Part shown: piece after piece, positions 12,292 through 23,066 of the stretch
How positions within the stretch are numbered: the stretch's first letter is position 1
Layout of the letters: each line of letters starts with the position of its first letter
Assembly (NCBI GenBank): GCA_028583405.1
Contig: CM053260.1
Location: 14,158,660-14,222,659 of the forward strand
DNA: 64,000 nt
Direction: 5' to 3'
From: Pogonophryne albipinna
Taxonomy: Eukaryota > Chordata > Actinopteri > Perciformes > Artedidraconidae
Position numbers and translations under genes: made by a program
Notes under the pieces: model-generated
The model's input: the letters and a program-made list of their open reading frames with translations, nothing else
Told to the model about the DNA's origin: nothing
The model's database searches: none

Positions 12292-13138
12292 GTTTATTTA
12301 TATAGCCCAATATCACAAATGTTACATTTGTCTCAGTGGACTTCACAGTTTGTACAAAATATCAGTATGACAATACGACACCCTCTGTCCTTAGACCCTC
12401 ACATCATACAAGGAAAAACTTCCGAAGAAAACCCACAGTTTTAAAGGGAAAAATGGGAGAAACCTCAGGGAGGGCAACAGAGGAGAGATCCCTCTCCCAG
12501 GACGGACAGACGTGCAATAGATGCCGTGTGTAAATTGAAAAGATAATACATTTGCAACATAGGTAGTCCAAATGTTTGGAAATGCATGTGTGTATAATAG
12601 GAAGATGAATCCACGAGGATATCCATCCAGGACCTATGATCCAGGACCACAGCCACGACTCAAGATCCAGGGCTCGCGATGCAGGACACAGGACCGCAGG
12701 ATCATCCATGACTCCGGATCCCGGCGTATATAGACACCAAAAAGAAAGAAATTTGGGGAAGCTGGGTTAATCGGAACATGAGAGTACACAGGTATAGACA
12801 GAGAGAAGGAAGAAGTAAGATGTCCCCTGACAAACTAAGCCTATATCAGCAAAACTAGGGGCTGAATCTAATCAGCCCTAACTATAAGCTTTATCAAAAA
12901 GGAAGGTCTTAAGCGCACTCTTAAAAACGGATAGGGTGTCTGCCGCCCGAACACAAACTGGAAGCTGATTCCACAAATGTGGAGCTTGATAAGAAAAGGC
13001 TCGACGTAGTAGTTTATAAATACACTCAATCAGTAGGACAACAATACACCTTCCATTTTTATGAATATTAATGGACAAATTCTGCTTTTCTTTCTTGGAA
13101 ATCTTGGAAAAATAAGACACACCTTTTTTTAAACACAT
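12258..13138 (-). mobile_element. 5'-truncated non-LTR retrotransposon (LINE) of L2/CR1/Rex-like type
   Basis: The minus strand keeps the last 86 codons of a reverse-transcriptase ORF (13138 down to 12878, stop present). It contains AFSYQAPHLWNQLP followed by VFKSALKTFLF, a pattern typical of fish LINE ORF2 C-termini. A 3' UTR follows and ends in a tetranucleotide tail, read on the plus strand as (TCAA)n at about 12,258-12,290. The upstream part of the element is missing, as expected from incomplete reverse transcription. It lies downstream of the T1R3 copy 1 stop codon. The exact clade is not certain. Confidence 0.75.
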
Positions 13139-13577
13139 TTTTATTGCTTCCCTTATATTTTATATCAACATTGTTACACAAAATGCCATTGTTTCCTGTT
13201 GCATTGTACTACTACACTGGACATGTAGGACACATCTTTATAATTTACACTTTGTTATTATACAGTATTTTGCTTAAAGGTTTGTACATACACATTTAAA
13301 ATCGTATATTGGAGGAATACAAAATGCACACTTCAGTTGAAAAATTAACTATTTCTAAACTTTATATTTGTACAATATATCTTTGTTATGTGTTTCTTGG
13401 GTAAATATTCACATCACGTTATTATTATAGCCTAGTGTACATCATGCTTCATAGCTATCTAAGCCCAAATCACCCTATTATATGTTACTCACTCCTTCTT
13501 TAACATATAAAGCAAATAAGTGTACATTTGAGTATATGTGTTACATGTCTTTGAGATTTTGTAATTACAACTTCAGT
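13139..13577. other. 3' flank of T1R3 copy 1
   Basis: AT-rich non-coding sequence. Parts of it, for example around 13,440-13,570, still resemble the 3' flank of copy 2 (about 31,090-31,225) but are clearly diverged. The tandem duplication therefore extended past the gene and is older than the near-identical coding tracts suggest. The sequence AATAAA overlaps the stop codon itself (GGGAAATAAAC on the minus strand). Confidence 0.5.
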
Positions 13578-16500
13578 TTATTTCCCTGGCACTTGCTGTG
13601 GTTGCTCCTGAGCTTGAGTTAGCGGGGCGCCCTCAAGGAAGGTACAGAAGTGCTCTGCTGTATTTAGCTCAGGTTTTCTTAACAGCAAGTAGCATTTTGG
13701 AAAGTAGTAACCTGCCACTAACCCGAAGTTGCTTGCCAGGTTGAAAGAAACATGGACAATAGATCTGTCCTTGTGACTCAACCCTATGTAGATTGGAATA
13801 AAGGTCACCCAAATCACACAGTAGATTAGGGAGGCAAAGGTGATGTCCCTGGCAAGGTTGTACTGATGAAGAGGCTTTGCTGCCATGAAGGTAGATATGA
13901 ATGATATAAGAGCCATTGCACCGTTGAAACCCTGTATTAGGGCAAATCCAATCAAGGGGGACATTGGACATGTCAGAAACGATCTCACAAAGTCTATTTT
14001 CAGGTTTGCCACATATTCAGACAGTGTGCTCCCTTCCACCAAAAACCAGCCACAGAGAGCCCCCTGCACAGCAAAGCAGACAAGCACAAACAGCCAGATT
14101 CCAGGGCCTCTTAGTATATGCAGGTGAGAGGCGGCCATCTTTGGGAACTCTGTCACGTAGAGTATCTGTTCAAAAAGAAGGGTTTGCAGCATCATTACAA
14201 CGTGCACTATTTATTTGTTCTACAGGAAAGTAATCTACTTAACATGTCATTACCCACCTGTAGTGAGATGAAAGTGATAATGGAGATGGCCACTGTCTTG
14301 AAAATGGAGGAGAGGGGCAGCTGAAGACGACACACCATGTCCCTCGGCTGCCCCAGGAAGAGCACCAGACTGAGGCAAGCTCCCATCAGGCTTATCAGAG
14401 CTACAAAACTCAGGGTTCCCCCTGAGGCAGCTACTATAAAGGATCCCCGGTGTTTCAGGAAAACCACGCCAACTGACACCTGACAAATGAGGAGCAGCAC
14501 CCCAGCCAGCGTCAACTGCAGAGCCTCAGGTGTATTCCAGGACACAAATTCAAAACTGGGATCAATGCAGGAAGTGCTCTTGTTTAAAGACCATTGACGA
14601 TCAGGGCACTTAGTGCACTGGGTGTCCTCTATAAGTCAGAAAGCACAACAAGACATTTGGTGTGATTAATAAAAATACCATCTAAATCAAATAAAAAATT
14701 GATAACTGGAATCTAATTCATGGTTTGATTGCATCATCCTTAAAGCATTATATTTACTGTACACACTAGGGCTGCAACTAATTATTATTTTCATGATTAA
14801 TCCAGTAATCATTTGATCTTTAAAATGTTATATAATAGTGAAAAAGATTGATCAAAGATTATGCATTTAGTCGACCAAACGCATACAGCCCTAGTACAGA
14901 CAGACATGAGAGCAATATAACATTTTCTCATCTAGCTCTCGCCAAAGTGAACAAGCAAATCCCCCCAAAACATTCTAAATTCCTTTATATAAGGAGCAGG
15001 TATTTAAAAGGTAACACATTACCCTTATTCTCCCGGTAAGTGCCTGCCAAGCAGTCAATACAATCAAAACAGCAGGAGTGGAAGCCTTTGACTCTGCGGA
15101 CCTGGCCTTGCCCACATGCTGCTGAGCATTTGGATTGAGGAACCTGCAAAAGTTGTTGCATTATAGTTAGAATTGTTATAGTAACAATTACAGAAACCAA
15201 AGCCAGAATAATGTAATGTGGGATTCAACCACCAATACTTTAATGTGTGCATGTACCAAACTGTATCTGTTTTTTTAATGGCATAAATTACCTCAGAGTT
15301 TGCAGTGTGCCATTTCAAGAGGGTTTTGTTGATGGACAGTTTTTCTTTAAAGCTTCCAATGACTATGAAGTCTAAAGTCGAAGCATTCCAGACCCACTCA
15401 ATAATATCGTACCCTACGTTTGGGTTGCCTTTACTGTCAAACTGTAAATGTGTGCCATTTATGTCTATAGATGTATTCCGTAAAACCTCCAACAGCTGCA
15501 AAAGAAAGATTGTCAATTAATTATTAATCAATAATGTTATTACCTTTAAAACAAATAAATTTCAAACCAAACAATTAACAACAAAAGAGATCACCTTCCA
15601 GGGATAGATTTTGGTTTCCTTCAAGCAGCCATTTGAATTGCATCCCAGCAGGTTGTGCAGTGCCTCAGCCACAAAGTAGATGGCAGCATACACACTGAAA
15701 GCTGCACGCTTCACTGAAGGGTCTGTGACCAAGCTAATGTTAGCATGTGACAAGTTCCAACATTGTGGGCAGGGATTTCTAGAATTTGCTTTAGACTTTG
15801 GTGCTGGAGGTGACATATTTGCCCTCTCATCACTCAGTTTGGTTAAGAGCACCTGTGTGTAGGCAGTGAGCTCATCCAGAGTCTGTGTCTGGTATTGTAA
15901 TCCAATGACAGTGCCGATGGATTGGATATTGGGCAGGGAAGTCAGTTGATTTTTGATGGACCAACTTGCACTTGCAATCCAAACAGCCTGTACATTTCTC
16001 CTGATGACCTGGGGTAATGGGATTGGATCATTGGTACTGAAATACATATAAACGATATACCACTAACATGCAATACTTTTCAAAAGTGATTCACCAACCT
16101 CTTTAAAAAAGATAGCAGCTGGCTCTGCGAGAGCAAACACCACGACCACTCCGACCTTAGTTGCATTGATGTTGTCGATGATGGTAGTGATTGCTGGTCC
16201 AGGGTCAGTGTACATTGGAATCAGCCCCTGATAGGCCACGCAGACCGACATATTCTCTGTTATTTTGGAGAATTCTTGCACACCTCGCTGTCCATACTCC
16301 TCGTCGCTGCCCACCACCGCCACCCAGTTCCACCCAAACTCTTTCAGCAGAAGCGCCATGACCTTCACTTGCCATTTGTCACTGGGCACGGTGCGGAAGA
16401 ATGACGGGTAGAGAAGTTTGTCACTGAATTTGTCACTGGTGGCACCGAAGCTAACCTGAAGGGAGAAAAGTCATAAAATGCCACTTTTGAATTTTACCAC

Positions 16501-17462
16501 AATGAGGTTACACAGCAATGCTCCAATGTTAACACATAATGCCCAATGCAGTTTTATTGATGTTGTAGGAGAACTTGCACTGCAACTGGGCAGTTACGTT
16601 GACTATAAAAAAAATAGGAAAAAACAATTACGGTTTGACTTTTACGAATGAATAAATTACATTTTTGTTTGTGGGACAGCAAGACTTAATCTTTGTCAAA
16701 CAATTTAAGGCTGTATATCTGAGACGGATAATATTCCGAAACACTTTAGAGCTGAACTTTCAACCTCACTTTGGAGATTTACTTTGAAGAAATGTCAACT
16801 CAGACTGTGGCGTTGATGTCTGTGGACAACTGACAAGACCTATTAGCAACCAAACCTGTGGCATCAGAAAGAATCCCAGGAGCTTTCCTATGACCGACAC
16901 CATTTCCGAGCTCATAGGACCGATAACAGCTGAGATGCTGGTCTCATAGTTTGTGTAATTACACTCAGCAGAAAGCACTTTGTTGGATTTTGCAGTGAGG
17001 AAAGACATTGTGGGCTGCAAGATGACGGCAGATTCCCTGCATGTATCATAGATTTCATAACCCAACTTCATGCCAGGGAGAAGAAGTTGGTTTGCGTTGA
17101 TTTCGTCCACTGCATATTTCATTACTAGAGCAAGGCCCAGGCCAGCCTCAGCGAAACTGTGAAAACAGGCAGAAAAACATTAAAAGTAGTCAGGTGAATT
17201 ATATGGTGCCTACACATTATTGGCTTATTATTTTTGGTAAAATGTAATGTTCTTACTTTTCACAGCTGATATTGTCAGGCTCCGTCCTCTGGCTGAGGTC
17301 GCTTGAGAGCAGGTTAATATGAAAGAGCCCTCCGAGCATGATGTCCCCTGGCAAGTTGAAGAGACTGGTTGAAATGTTCTGAAACCATCCGGGTGGATCC
17401 TCACTGTGGCTCAGTCTGCACAACACACAGCATAACACCAGAAAGGTCCAATGTGCTGTCAT
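13578..17462 (-). CDS. tas1r3: Taste receptor type 1 member 3 (T1R3), tandem copy 1
   Basis: Class C GPCR; in vertebrates T1R3 is the shared partner of T1R1 or T1R2 in amino-acid/sweet taste receptors at the plasma membrane. Coding exons: 17257-17462 (ATG), 16856-17156, 16099-16455, 15595-16008, 15292-15495, 15023-15143, 14258-14628, 13578-14165 (TAA). All phases agree, giving 853 aa. Residues 1-20 form a signal peptide; about 21-494 are the Venus flytrap domain ([16 protein letters not shown] near 215); about 495-555 are the cysteine-rich domain with nine Cys (500, 504, 518, 519, 522, 525, 539, 542, 555); about 560-830 are the 7TM bundle, followed by [26 protein letters not shown] in the cysteine-rich domain is the best T1R3 marker. 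Two introns (16009-16098 and 14166-14257) split what are usually single exons 3 and 6. Confidence 0.88.
14767..14893. mobile_element. hAT-like MITE in the intron before the 7TM exons of T1R3 copy 1
   Basis: A 127-bp element with terminal inverted repeats TAGGGCTG and CAGCCCTA. Flanks GTACACAC (14759-14766) and GTACAGAC (14894-14901) look like an 8-bp target duplication with one change. It belongs to the common fish family beginning TAGGGCTGCAACTAA. The matching intron of T1R3 copy 2 (32,278-32,682) lacks it, so it inserted after the duplication. It has no coding capacity. Confidence 0.75.
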
Positions 17463-17524
17463 GATGCAGTTAAGCCGGATTCTGAACTACGAGTGAAGAC
17501 ACCAGCGTGCAAATGTATAAAGAC

Positions 17525-17584
17525 ATCAGTTGTTGTATGCAAACTCACCTGAACCCCCAAAGCAAAATGTGTGCAATTGGCCCC
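17525..17584 (-). promoter_or_regulatory. Proximal promoter block of T1R3 copy 1, conserved with copy 2
   Basis: About 60-120 bases upstream of the ATG, both T1R3 copies share a block with an octamer-like ATGCAAAC (17537-17544, plus strand) and a CCAAT box (ATTGG at 17576-17580). In copy 1 the CCAAT box is preceded by GGGGAGGGG, where copy 2 has the GC-box GGGGCGGGG. The POU factor Pou2f3 (Skn-1a) specifies T1R-type taste cells in vertebrates, so an octamer site would make sense. Binding here is only inferred. Confidence 0.35.
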
Positions 17585-17999
17585 TCCCCTTTCCGGCCAC
17601 CTGAAGGTGTAATGCCAAGAAAGTGCAAATCATTTGAAATTATCCTTACAATATCAACCTGCATTTCCATGTGTGGTACACATGGAAATGAAATGAAAGA
17701 TTGGCACACCTAAACACATTTTAATAAGTAGTATGTGGTACACTTTTTTAGATGACTGATGAATTGGTTTATGGTAAATATTTGAATACAAAATATTTCA
17801 GTTTTTTCATGTAATGTGACCCAGTTATTTATCCATACCAGATATTATCACTAAAATAAACAAATGATATACATCCCTTTAATGGGATTTGAATATATAT
17901 ATATAAAAAAAAAGTTTTGCTTAATTTAAAACTCATGATCTCTTTCCATGTCATGTGACCAAGGGACTACAAATCATTGCAGCATTGTGTTATCTAACA
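17585..17999. other. Upstream flank of T1R3 copy 1, no feature seen
   Basis: AT-rich intergenic DNA up to the target duplication of the transposon island at 18,000-18,007. No gene or repeat end was recognised. Confidence 0.45.
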
Positions 18000-18219
18000 A
18001 GTAGGACCAGGCCCGGACTGGCCATCGAGAGGACCGGGAGGTTTCCCGATGGCCTGGCCTGTTAAGTGGCCTGCTGGCCTGAGGAATTTTTGTTTTTAAT
18101 GTATGTATTGTGAACGCAACGCTGCGCAAATGTCGGTCTGACTCTGCCTCACAGAGGGTGACTGGCTGTCTGCATGATGTGGCCTGCCGACATGGCCACT
18201 TTCATACAGATCATACACT

Positions 18220-18480
18220 AATGCCCTCGATTGGTCTCTGTGTGTCATTCAAGCTCGGGAGGGTGTGTATGTGTGGCGCGAGAAGCGAGAGAGAAAGCGC
18301 GCGCACCGGTTACGTGTATTGTTTATGTTAGCATCTGGTGCTAGCTAGCTGTCAACAAGGTGGAGGAGAGTCCTCTGCTGTCAGAATGAGAGACTGATAA
18401 CTACAGCTCAGGTGAGGTAAAGGACTCTGAGTGTTTAGATAGTTATAGTCTAAGTTCTCTGTGGGTCTCAAACGGTTTGG
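18220..18480 (+). repeat. hAT-family segment, inverted partner of about 20,560-20,930
   Basis: Around the GGTCTCTGTGTGTCATTCAAG block and through the GTGCTAGCTAGCTG block, this sequence reappears as reverse complement in 20,560-20,930, inside the hAT element at 20,081-21,958. A further block at 18,735-18,860 (GGGGGTCCGGGGGCATGC onward) is shared in direct orientation with 20,310-20,480 and in inverted orientation with 30,100-30,225. The blocks look like related non-autonomous elements of one family that have invaded each other. Confidence 0.6.
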
Positions 18481-19167
18481 TCACCATTTATGCAGTGCTT
18501 GAATTGGAATAAAAAAGGTGCCAGTAGGCCTACTCTAAATCAGCAACTGTTTCAAGTCAATTTATTTATACAGCCCAAAAACAAGTATTTGGCTCAAAGT
18601 CATAGTATATCCTATAATGCTGGTGGGTTTGTCTCTTTACTGTATATTTTAGAAAGGCTCACTGTACTCAAACAAAATGACTCAGGGTGCATCTGAGATT
18701 AGAGGGGGTGCAGTGGTAAAGTGCTATTTTTATAAGTGGGGAGTGGACCTGACACCCTAGGGGGGTCCGGGGGCATGCTCCCCCGGGAAGATTTTTTTTT
18801 AAATATTGAAGTTAGATGCATCAATCTGGTGCACTTTGAGAGCAAAATGAAGAGATATATGGATACCTCTCAACATCCATAATGAAACAACTGTAAACAG
18901 ATTTACTTTTTCTTTATGGATATAAAAGAAAGTAAAGCCTGACTCATACTGGCGGCTGGTTAAATGACTCCTCGTCCCTGAGTACACTCACCATCTTTCA
19001 GCAGGAAAGGAGAGAGGGAATCCTTGTCCGGCGACAACCGCTGTCTTTTCGCACTATTATTAAGCCACGCTAACATTTTCGAAATGCTAACGTTATGTGA
19101 TGTCTTTTCTGCTCTATTCTATCGCTGCGGCGCGTCATAGGTACGCTGGGCATATTTGTTGTCATGC

Positions 19168-19398
19168 GTGTCAGGGCCGGATTGGGACAATAAATCAAGC
19201 CGGGAATTATACACCCAGCCAGGCCACTACCAGTTTTTTGTGCCATTTTGCTGGATTTATTTGTCAATATTTACAGCGTTGCTGCCCATAGTGATAGCCC
19301 TCTAGTTTAAATCTACTACCCAAAAATAAACATATGGGGATGGGTTACTATTTCAAAAAAATTTGCAAATCTATTTAGGAACCTGTCCATGTGAACAT
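19168..19398 (+). repeat. Left arm of a large inverted (fold-back) repeat, hAT end
   Basis: Starting at CAGGGCCGGATTGG, the first part of this segment (to about 19,290) is the reverse complement of about 30,240-30,370. A further match resumes near 19,360-19,398 (TATTTAGGAACC and CATGTGAACAT). The arm is interrupted at 19,399 by another element and appears to resume at 26,541-26,656. Confidence 0.65.
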
Positions 19399-19736
19399 AC
19401 ACTGAACAAAAATATAAACGCAACACTTTTGTTTTTGCTCCCATTTTTCATGAGATGAACTCAAAGATCTAAAACATTTTCTATATACACAAAATAACCA
19501 TTTATCACAAATATTGTTCACAAATCTGAAAAAATCTGTGATAGTGAGCACTTCTCCTTTGCCGAGATAATCCATCCCACCTCACAGGTGTGGCATATCA
19601 AGATGCTGATTAGACAGCATGATTATTGCACAGGTGTGCCTTAGGCTGGCCACAATAAAAGGCCACTCTGAAACGTGGATTTTTGCTTTATTGGGGGGGT
19701 CTGGGGGGGGTCCGAAAACCAGTCAGTATCTGGTGT
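19399..19736 (+). mobile_element. Truncated copy of a widespread teleost DNA transposon
   Basis: It begins ACACTGAACAAAAATATAAA, a terminus I recognise as very common in fish genomes, and continues with the characteristic CACCTCACAGGTGTGGCAT block. Similarity to the family pattern stops at about 19,736, where LINE sequence begins. The rest of the element is absent. I do not assign a superfamily. Confidence 0.65.
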
Positions 19737-20080
19737 CTGTCCGAATACCTAACTGAACAACTCGGCCGTGATGTTAACTGTCACCGTATTGACACTGCCA
19801 GCAACAGATATAGCTCGTTTAAAGTGTGTGCTGAGTGCAATGAAGTTGCAGAGATGTTTAACCCAGAACTCTGGCCTGAAGGCTCAGTTGTGAGGTGATA
19901 CTATGAACCACGTAAAGCGGAGGTGATAGGGGCTAGCAGAGCTAGACCTTTTGCTGGTGCGAGGGTACTGAATGGGGCTACGGCTGAACTGCTTAGCTAA
20001 ACGTTATGCGGGTTGGATCATTTAACTGTCGCGGGCTGCGCCTGGGCAACAGCGCTGCTGATAGGATCCGACGTGTAGTG
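19737..20080 (+). pseudogene. LINE ORF1 C-terminal remnant
   Basis: A frame through 19,737-19,898 contains DVNCHRIDTASNRYSSFKV and then ELWPEGSVVR before a stop. This matches the pattern (conserved WP-x-G near the end) of ORF1 proteins in fish LINEs that carry an APE-type ORF2. Further stops follow. The segment ends at the target duplication GTGTAGTG (20073-20080), where a hAT element has inserted. Confidence 0.5.
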
Positions 20081-20818
20081 CAGTGGCGGCGCCAGAGATT
20101 TTCTCTAGGGGGTGCTGTGGGGTAGCTTGACGTTTCATAGAGGGTGCTCAAACATTTAGGGTTTCCCATTAATGCACCATAGCTACAGTTGAATTTTTTA
20201 GTGCAACACTCCCCACACGCACACACAGTGCACCCGCGACTGTTACAATGAAGGCTCGATAATCAGCTCACGGCATAGGTGTAAGCAGGGGTAAAGTGCT
20301 ATTTTTACAAGTGGGGAGCGGACCTCACCTCCTCTAGGAGGGTCTTCACCTCCTCTGGGGGGTCCGGGGGCATGCTCCCCCGGGAAGACTTTTTTTTAAA
20401 TATTGAAGTTAAAAGCATCAATCTGGTGCACTTTGAGAGCAACATGAAGAGATCTTTGGATACATCTCTCAACACCCATATGAAACAGAACTGTCAACAG
20501 ATTTTCTATTTCTTTATAGACATTTTACAAATCACTCCCCTTTTAAAACAAACCGTTTGAGACCCACTGAGATAACTAGACTAAAGTTAACTATCTAAAC
20601 ACTGAGAGAGTCATTTACTTCACCTGAGCTGAGGTTACCTGAGACTCTCCGTCTGACAGGAGAGAGTTCTCCCTCCACCTTGTTGTTGAAAAAGCTCCTT
20701 ATATCCGTTAGCTTGGCTAGCTAGCACCATATGCTAACCACAACGATCTCCGGTGGACTGGTGCACGAGGCGAGCTCTCTCGCTCGCTCGCGCACGCACG
20801 CACACAAAATGGCTCGTG

Positions 20819-20896
<78 letters not shown>

Positions 20897-21958
20897 CAGA
20901 GCTTGAATGAAACACAGAGACCCAGAAGTAAGCTATTTGTACTCGCGAGGCCTATTATGTGCAGAATCCCTCTCGATTTCAGGTGGTTTTGATTGAGTGT
21001 CCACACGTGGACGTTTAAGGACTAAAAAACGATAACTTTTTCACTTTGCTGTTAGCAAATCATTTGGCGCTCGAGCTAACAGGAAGTCACTCAAGTGTCA
21101 CAAAGTAATTCAGCCTATGGGTAGGTCAAAAATCGAATGGGTGCTGGCCATTGGCCTAATCATATCACCTGTGTTGGCTTTATGTTTTTGGTAAAAAATG
21201 TGTTTGTTTCACATATGCATTGATGTAATCAATAATATTTCTAATTTAATTTAATAAAAATAATTATTAGGGTCTGAGACCTAGGTCGGCGAAGACCCTA
21301 TTGAAATCGGTCGCGCAGCGACCGATAAACCTGCCAAAAACACACAAAAACAGGGAAAACGACCGGCAAAAGCACAGAAAAGGTTCGGAAATCATGACGG
21401 CTGATAGGCCGCGTGACTGCAACTCGCATAATTGATATCGTACGATCAATTTAGTCGCTCGCATAGCGAGCGATAACCATGCAAAACCCACAAAAAACAG
21501 TGAAAACATGGGGCAAAAGCCCATTAAAAGTGGCATAAATCATGGCAGTTGGTAGCCCATGCCACTACAGTGAGGTGGGCTAATGTTAAATAGCACATTA
21601 TTGAGATCGGACCGATTATTATTATTTGAACTTTTGGAACGCACTTTTGACCCCCGCAACATATGTGAAAACTCACCAAATTTTGCACGCGCATCAGAAG
21701 TGGCGCAACTTGAGATATGTAATTGGTTCCGGAACTTTGCATCAAAAATTGCGTAGGCCACGCCCACTTCCGTTTTTAACGTTAACTCCCCCTACTTTAA
21801 CTTTCACGTAAACGAACGAAACTCGCTACGCATATCTAGTTATTATTATTTTCGAAAAAAAAAAAATAAAACATATTTCTTGGGGGTGCTTAGGGGGTGC
21901 TTTGGCAATCCTGGGGGGTGCTTCAGCACCCCCTAGCTCCCCCCTGACGCCGCCCCTG
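20081..21958. mobile_element. hAT-like non-autonomous element inserted in the LINE
   Basis: Inverted ends CAGTGGCGGCGCC and the complement of CAGGGGCGGCGTC lie inside a perfect 8-bp duplication GTGTAGTG (20073-20080 and 21959-21966). The 1,878-bp interior has no transposase. It includes a (CA)n array at 20,819-20,894, a segment shared with other hAT fragments of the island, and two short perfect hairpins: 21306-21326 (9-bp arms, ATCGGTCGC) and 21455-21473 (8-bp arms, TCGCTCGC). It sits between the LINE ORF1 remnant and ORF2. Confidence 0.8.
20819..20894. repeat. (CA)n microsatellite
   Basis: An uninterrupted CA dinucleotide array of about 38 units inside the hAT-like element at 20,081-21,958. 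The open frames predicted across it (alternating His-Thr or Cys-Val) are artefacts of the repeat. Confidence 0.95.
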
Positions 21959-21966
21959 GTGTAGTG

Positions 21967-23055
21967 GTGGACACATTGCTACAAAAATGTGACATGTTAT
22001 GCTTGCAAGAAACTTTCTTACCAAAGCAGGACTTGGGAAAGTTGAACTCTCTTAATGACAATTTTCACGGGGCTGGTGAGTCCACTACGGACCTATCTCT
22101 GGGAATAGTGAGAGGAAGGATAGCAGGGGGCGTGGCTATCCTGTGGCACAAAAAGCTGGACGCTGTCATTAATGTCATCAGGCTTGAAGTTGACTGGTGT
22201 ATTGCTGTACAGATCAAAATGAACAACAAGGAGTTTAGCATTCTCATTGTATATACACCATATGAGTCACAGCATAATGAAGATGAATACCTGAACAGAT
22301 TTGCTTTTATACATTCTTTTATTGTTGATAATCATTCCACCAGTGTTTATGTAGTGGGTGATATGAATGCTGACATATCAGACAAAAGGTCCTTGTTTGC
22401 TAAGCATATGCTACAGTTTTGTGATGATAACAATCTTATATTATCAAGACAAATACTTTTGCCTACAGGTAGTTATTCATATATAAGCGAGGCCTGGCAT
22501 ACAACTTCATGGCTTGACCATTGCATAAGCACTGCTAATGCCCATGACATTGTAAGATCAATTGAGATTCTGTATGAGGCATCAATGTCAGATCACATTC
22601 CTTTTGTAATGTCACTAGATTATGATAGTCTCCCTGAGATGTCTCAGGAGGTTAAAAATGCCTGTACCACTAAAGTGGATTGGTCCAAGCTCACAAATGA
22701 GGATAGGCTATTGTACTATGGGAGAACTGATGTCCTATTGAGTGATATATATCTACCCAAAGTGGCAACTCTGTGTGTTGATGTGGATTGTAATGAAAGC
22801 TCTCACCGTGAAGACCTCTGTAACATGTATGATTGTATTGTGGGAGCTGTATGGGAGGCCAGTAGACCGTGCTATACCTACTCTAGGAAGAGACACAACG
22901 TCAAGCCACGGTGGAATAAACATGTGGCTGATCAATATGCTGAAGCCAAGAATGCTTTTGGGGCCTGGGTCCGGGCAGGAAGGCCCAGAGAGAGCGTACA
23001 AATGCTAAATATAAATATGCAGTTCGTTATGTCAACAAACACACAGAAACATTAA
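21967..23055 (+). pseudogene. LINE ORF2, endonuclease (APE-like) part
   Basis: An open frame of about 360 codons contains apurinic-endonuclease-like motifs: LCLQETFL near the start (catalytic Glu), a GGVAILWHK block, VVGDMNADI (the usual GDFN/GDMN motif) and SDHIPFV near residue 220 (the SDH motif). No convincing ATG start exists because the hAT insertion separates this from its upstream part. The frame ends at 23,053-23,055 and the ORF continues in another frame from about 23,067, so at least one frameshift has occurred. Confidence 0.8.
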
Positions 23056-23066
23056 GAGCGGATTCT

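Noticed and set aside
13669..13971. 100-codon minus-strand frame (and its twin at 31318-31620)
   Set aside because: Out-of-frame shadow of the T1R3 7TM exon.
16009..16098. T1R3 copy 1 as a pseudogene because of stops after exon 3a
   Set aside because: Both copies carry the same ~90-bp segment with GT...AG borders, and skipping it restores T1R3 homology in phase, so an intron is the better reading.
20819..20894. Protein-coding potential of the CA arrays
   Set aside because: Dinucleotide arrays give open frames in several phases on both strands; this holds for all such arrays in the window.
21626..21811. Short frames in the GC/AT mosaic part of the hAT-like element
   Set aside because: Repeat sequence with no conserved protein pattern.
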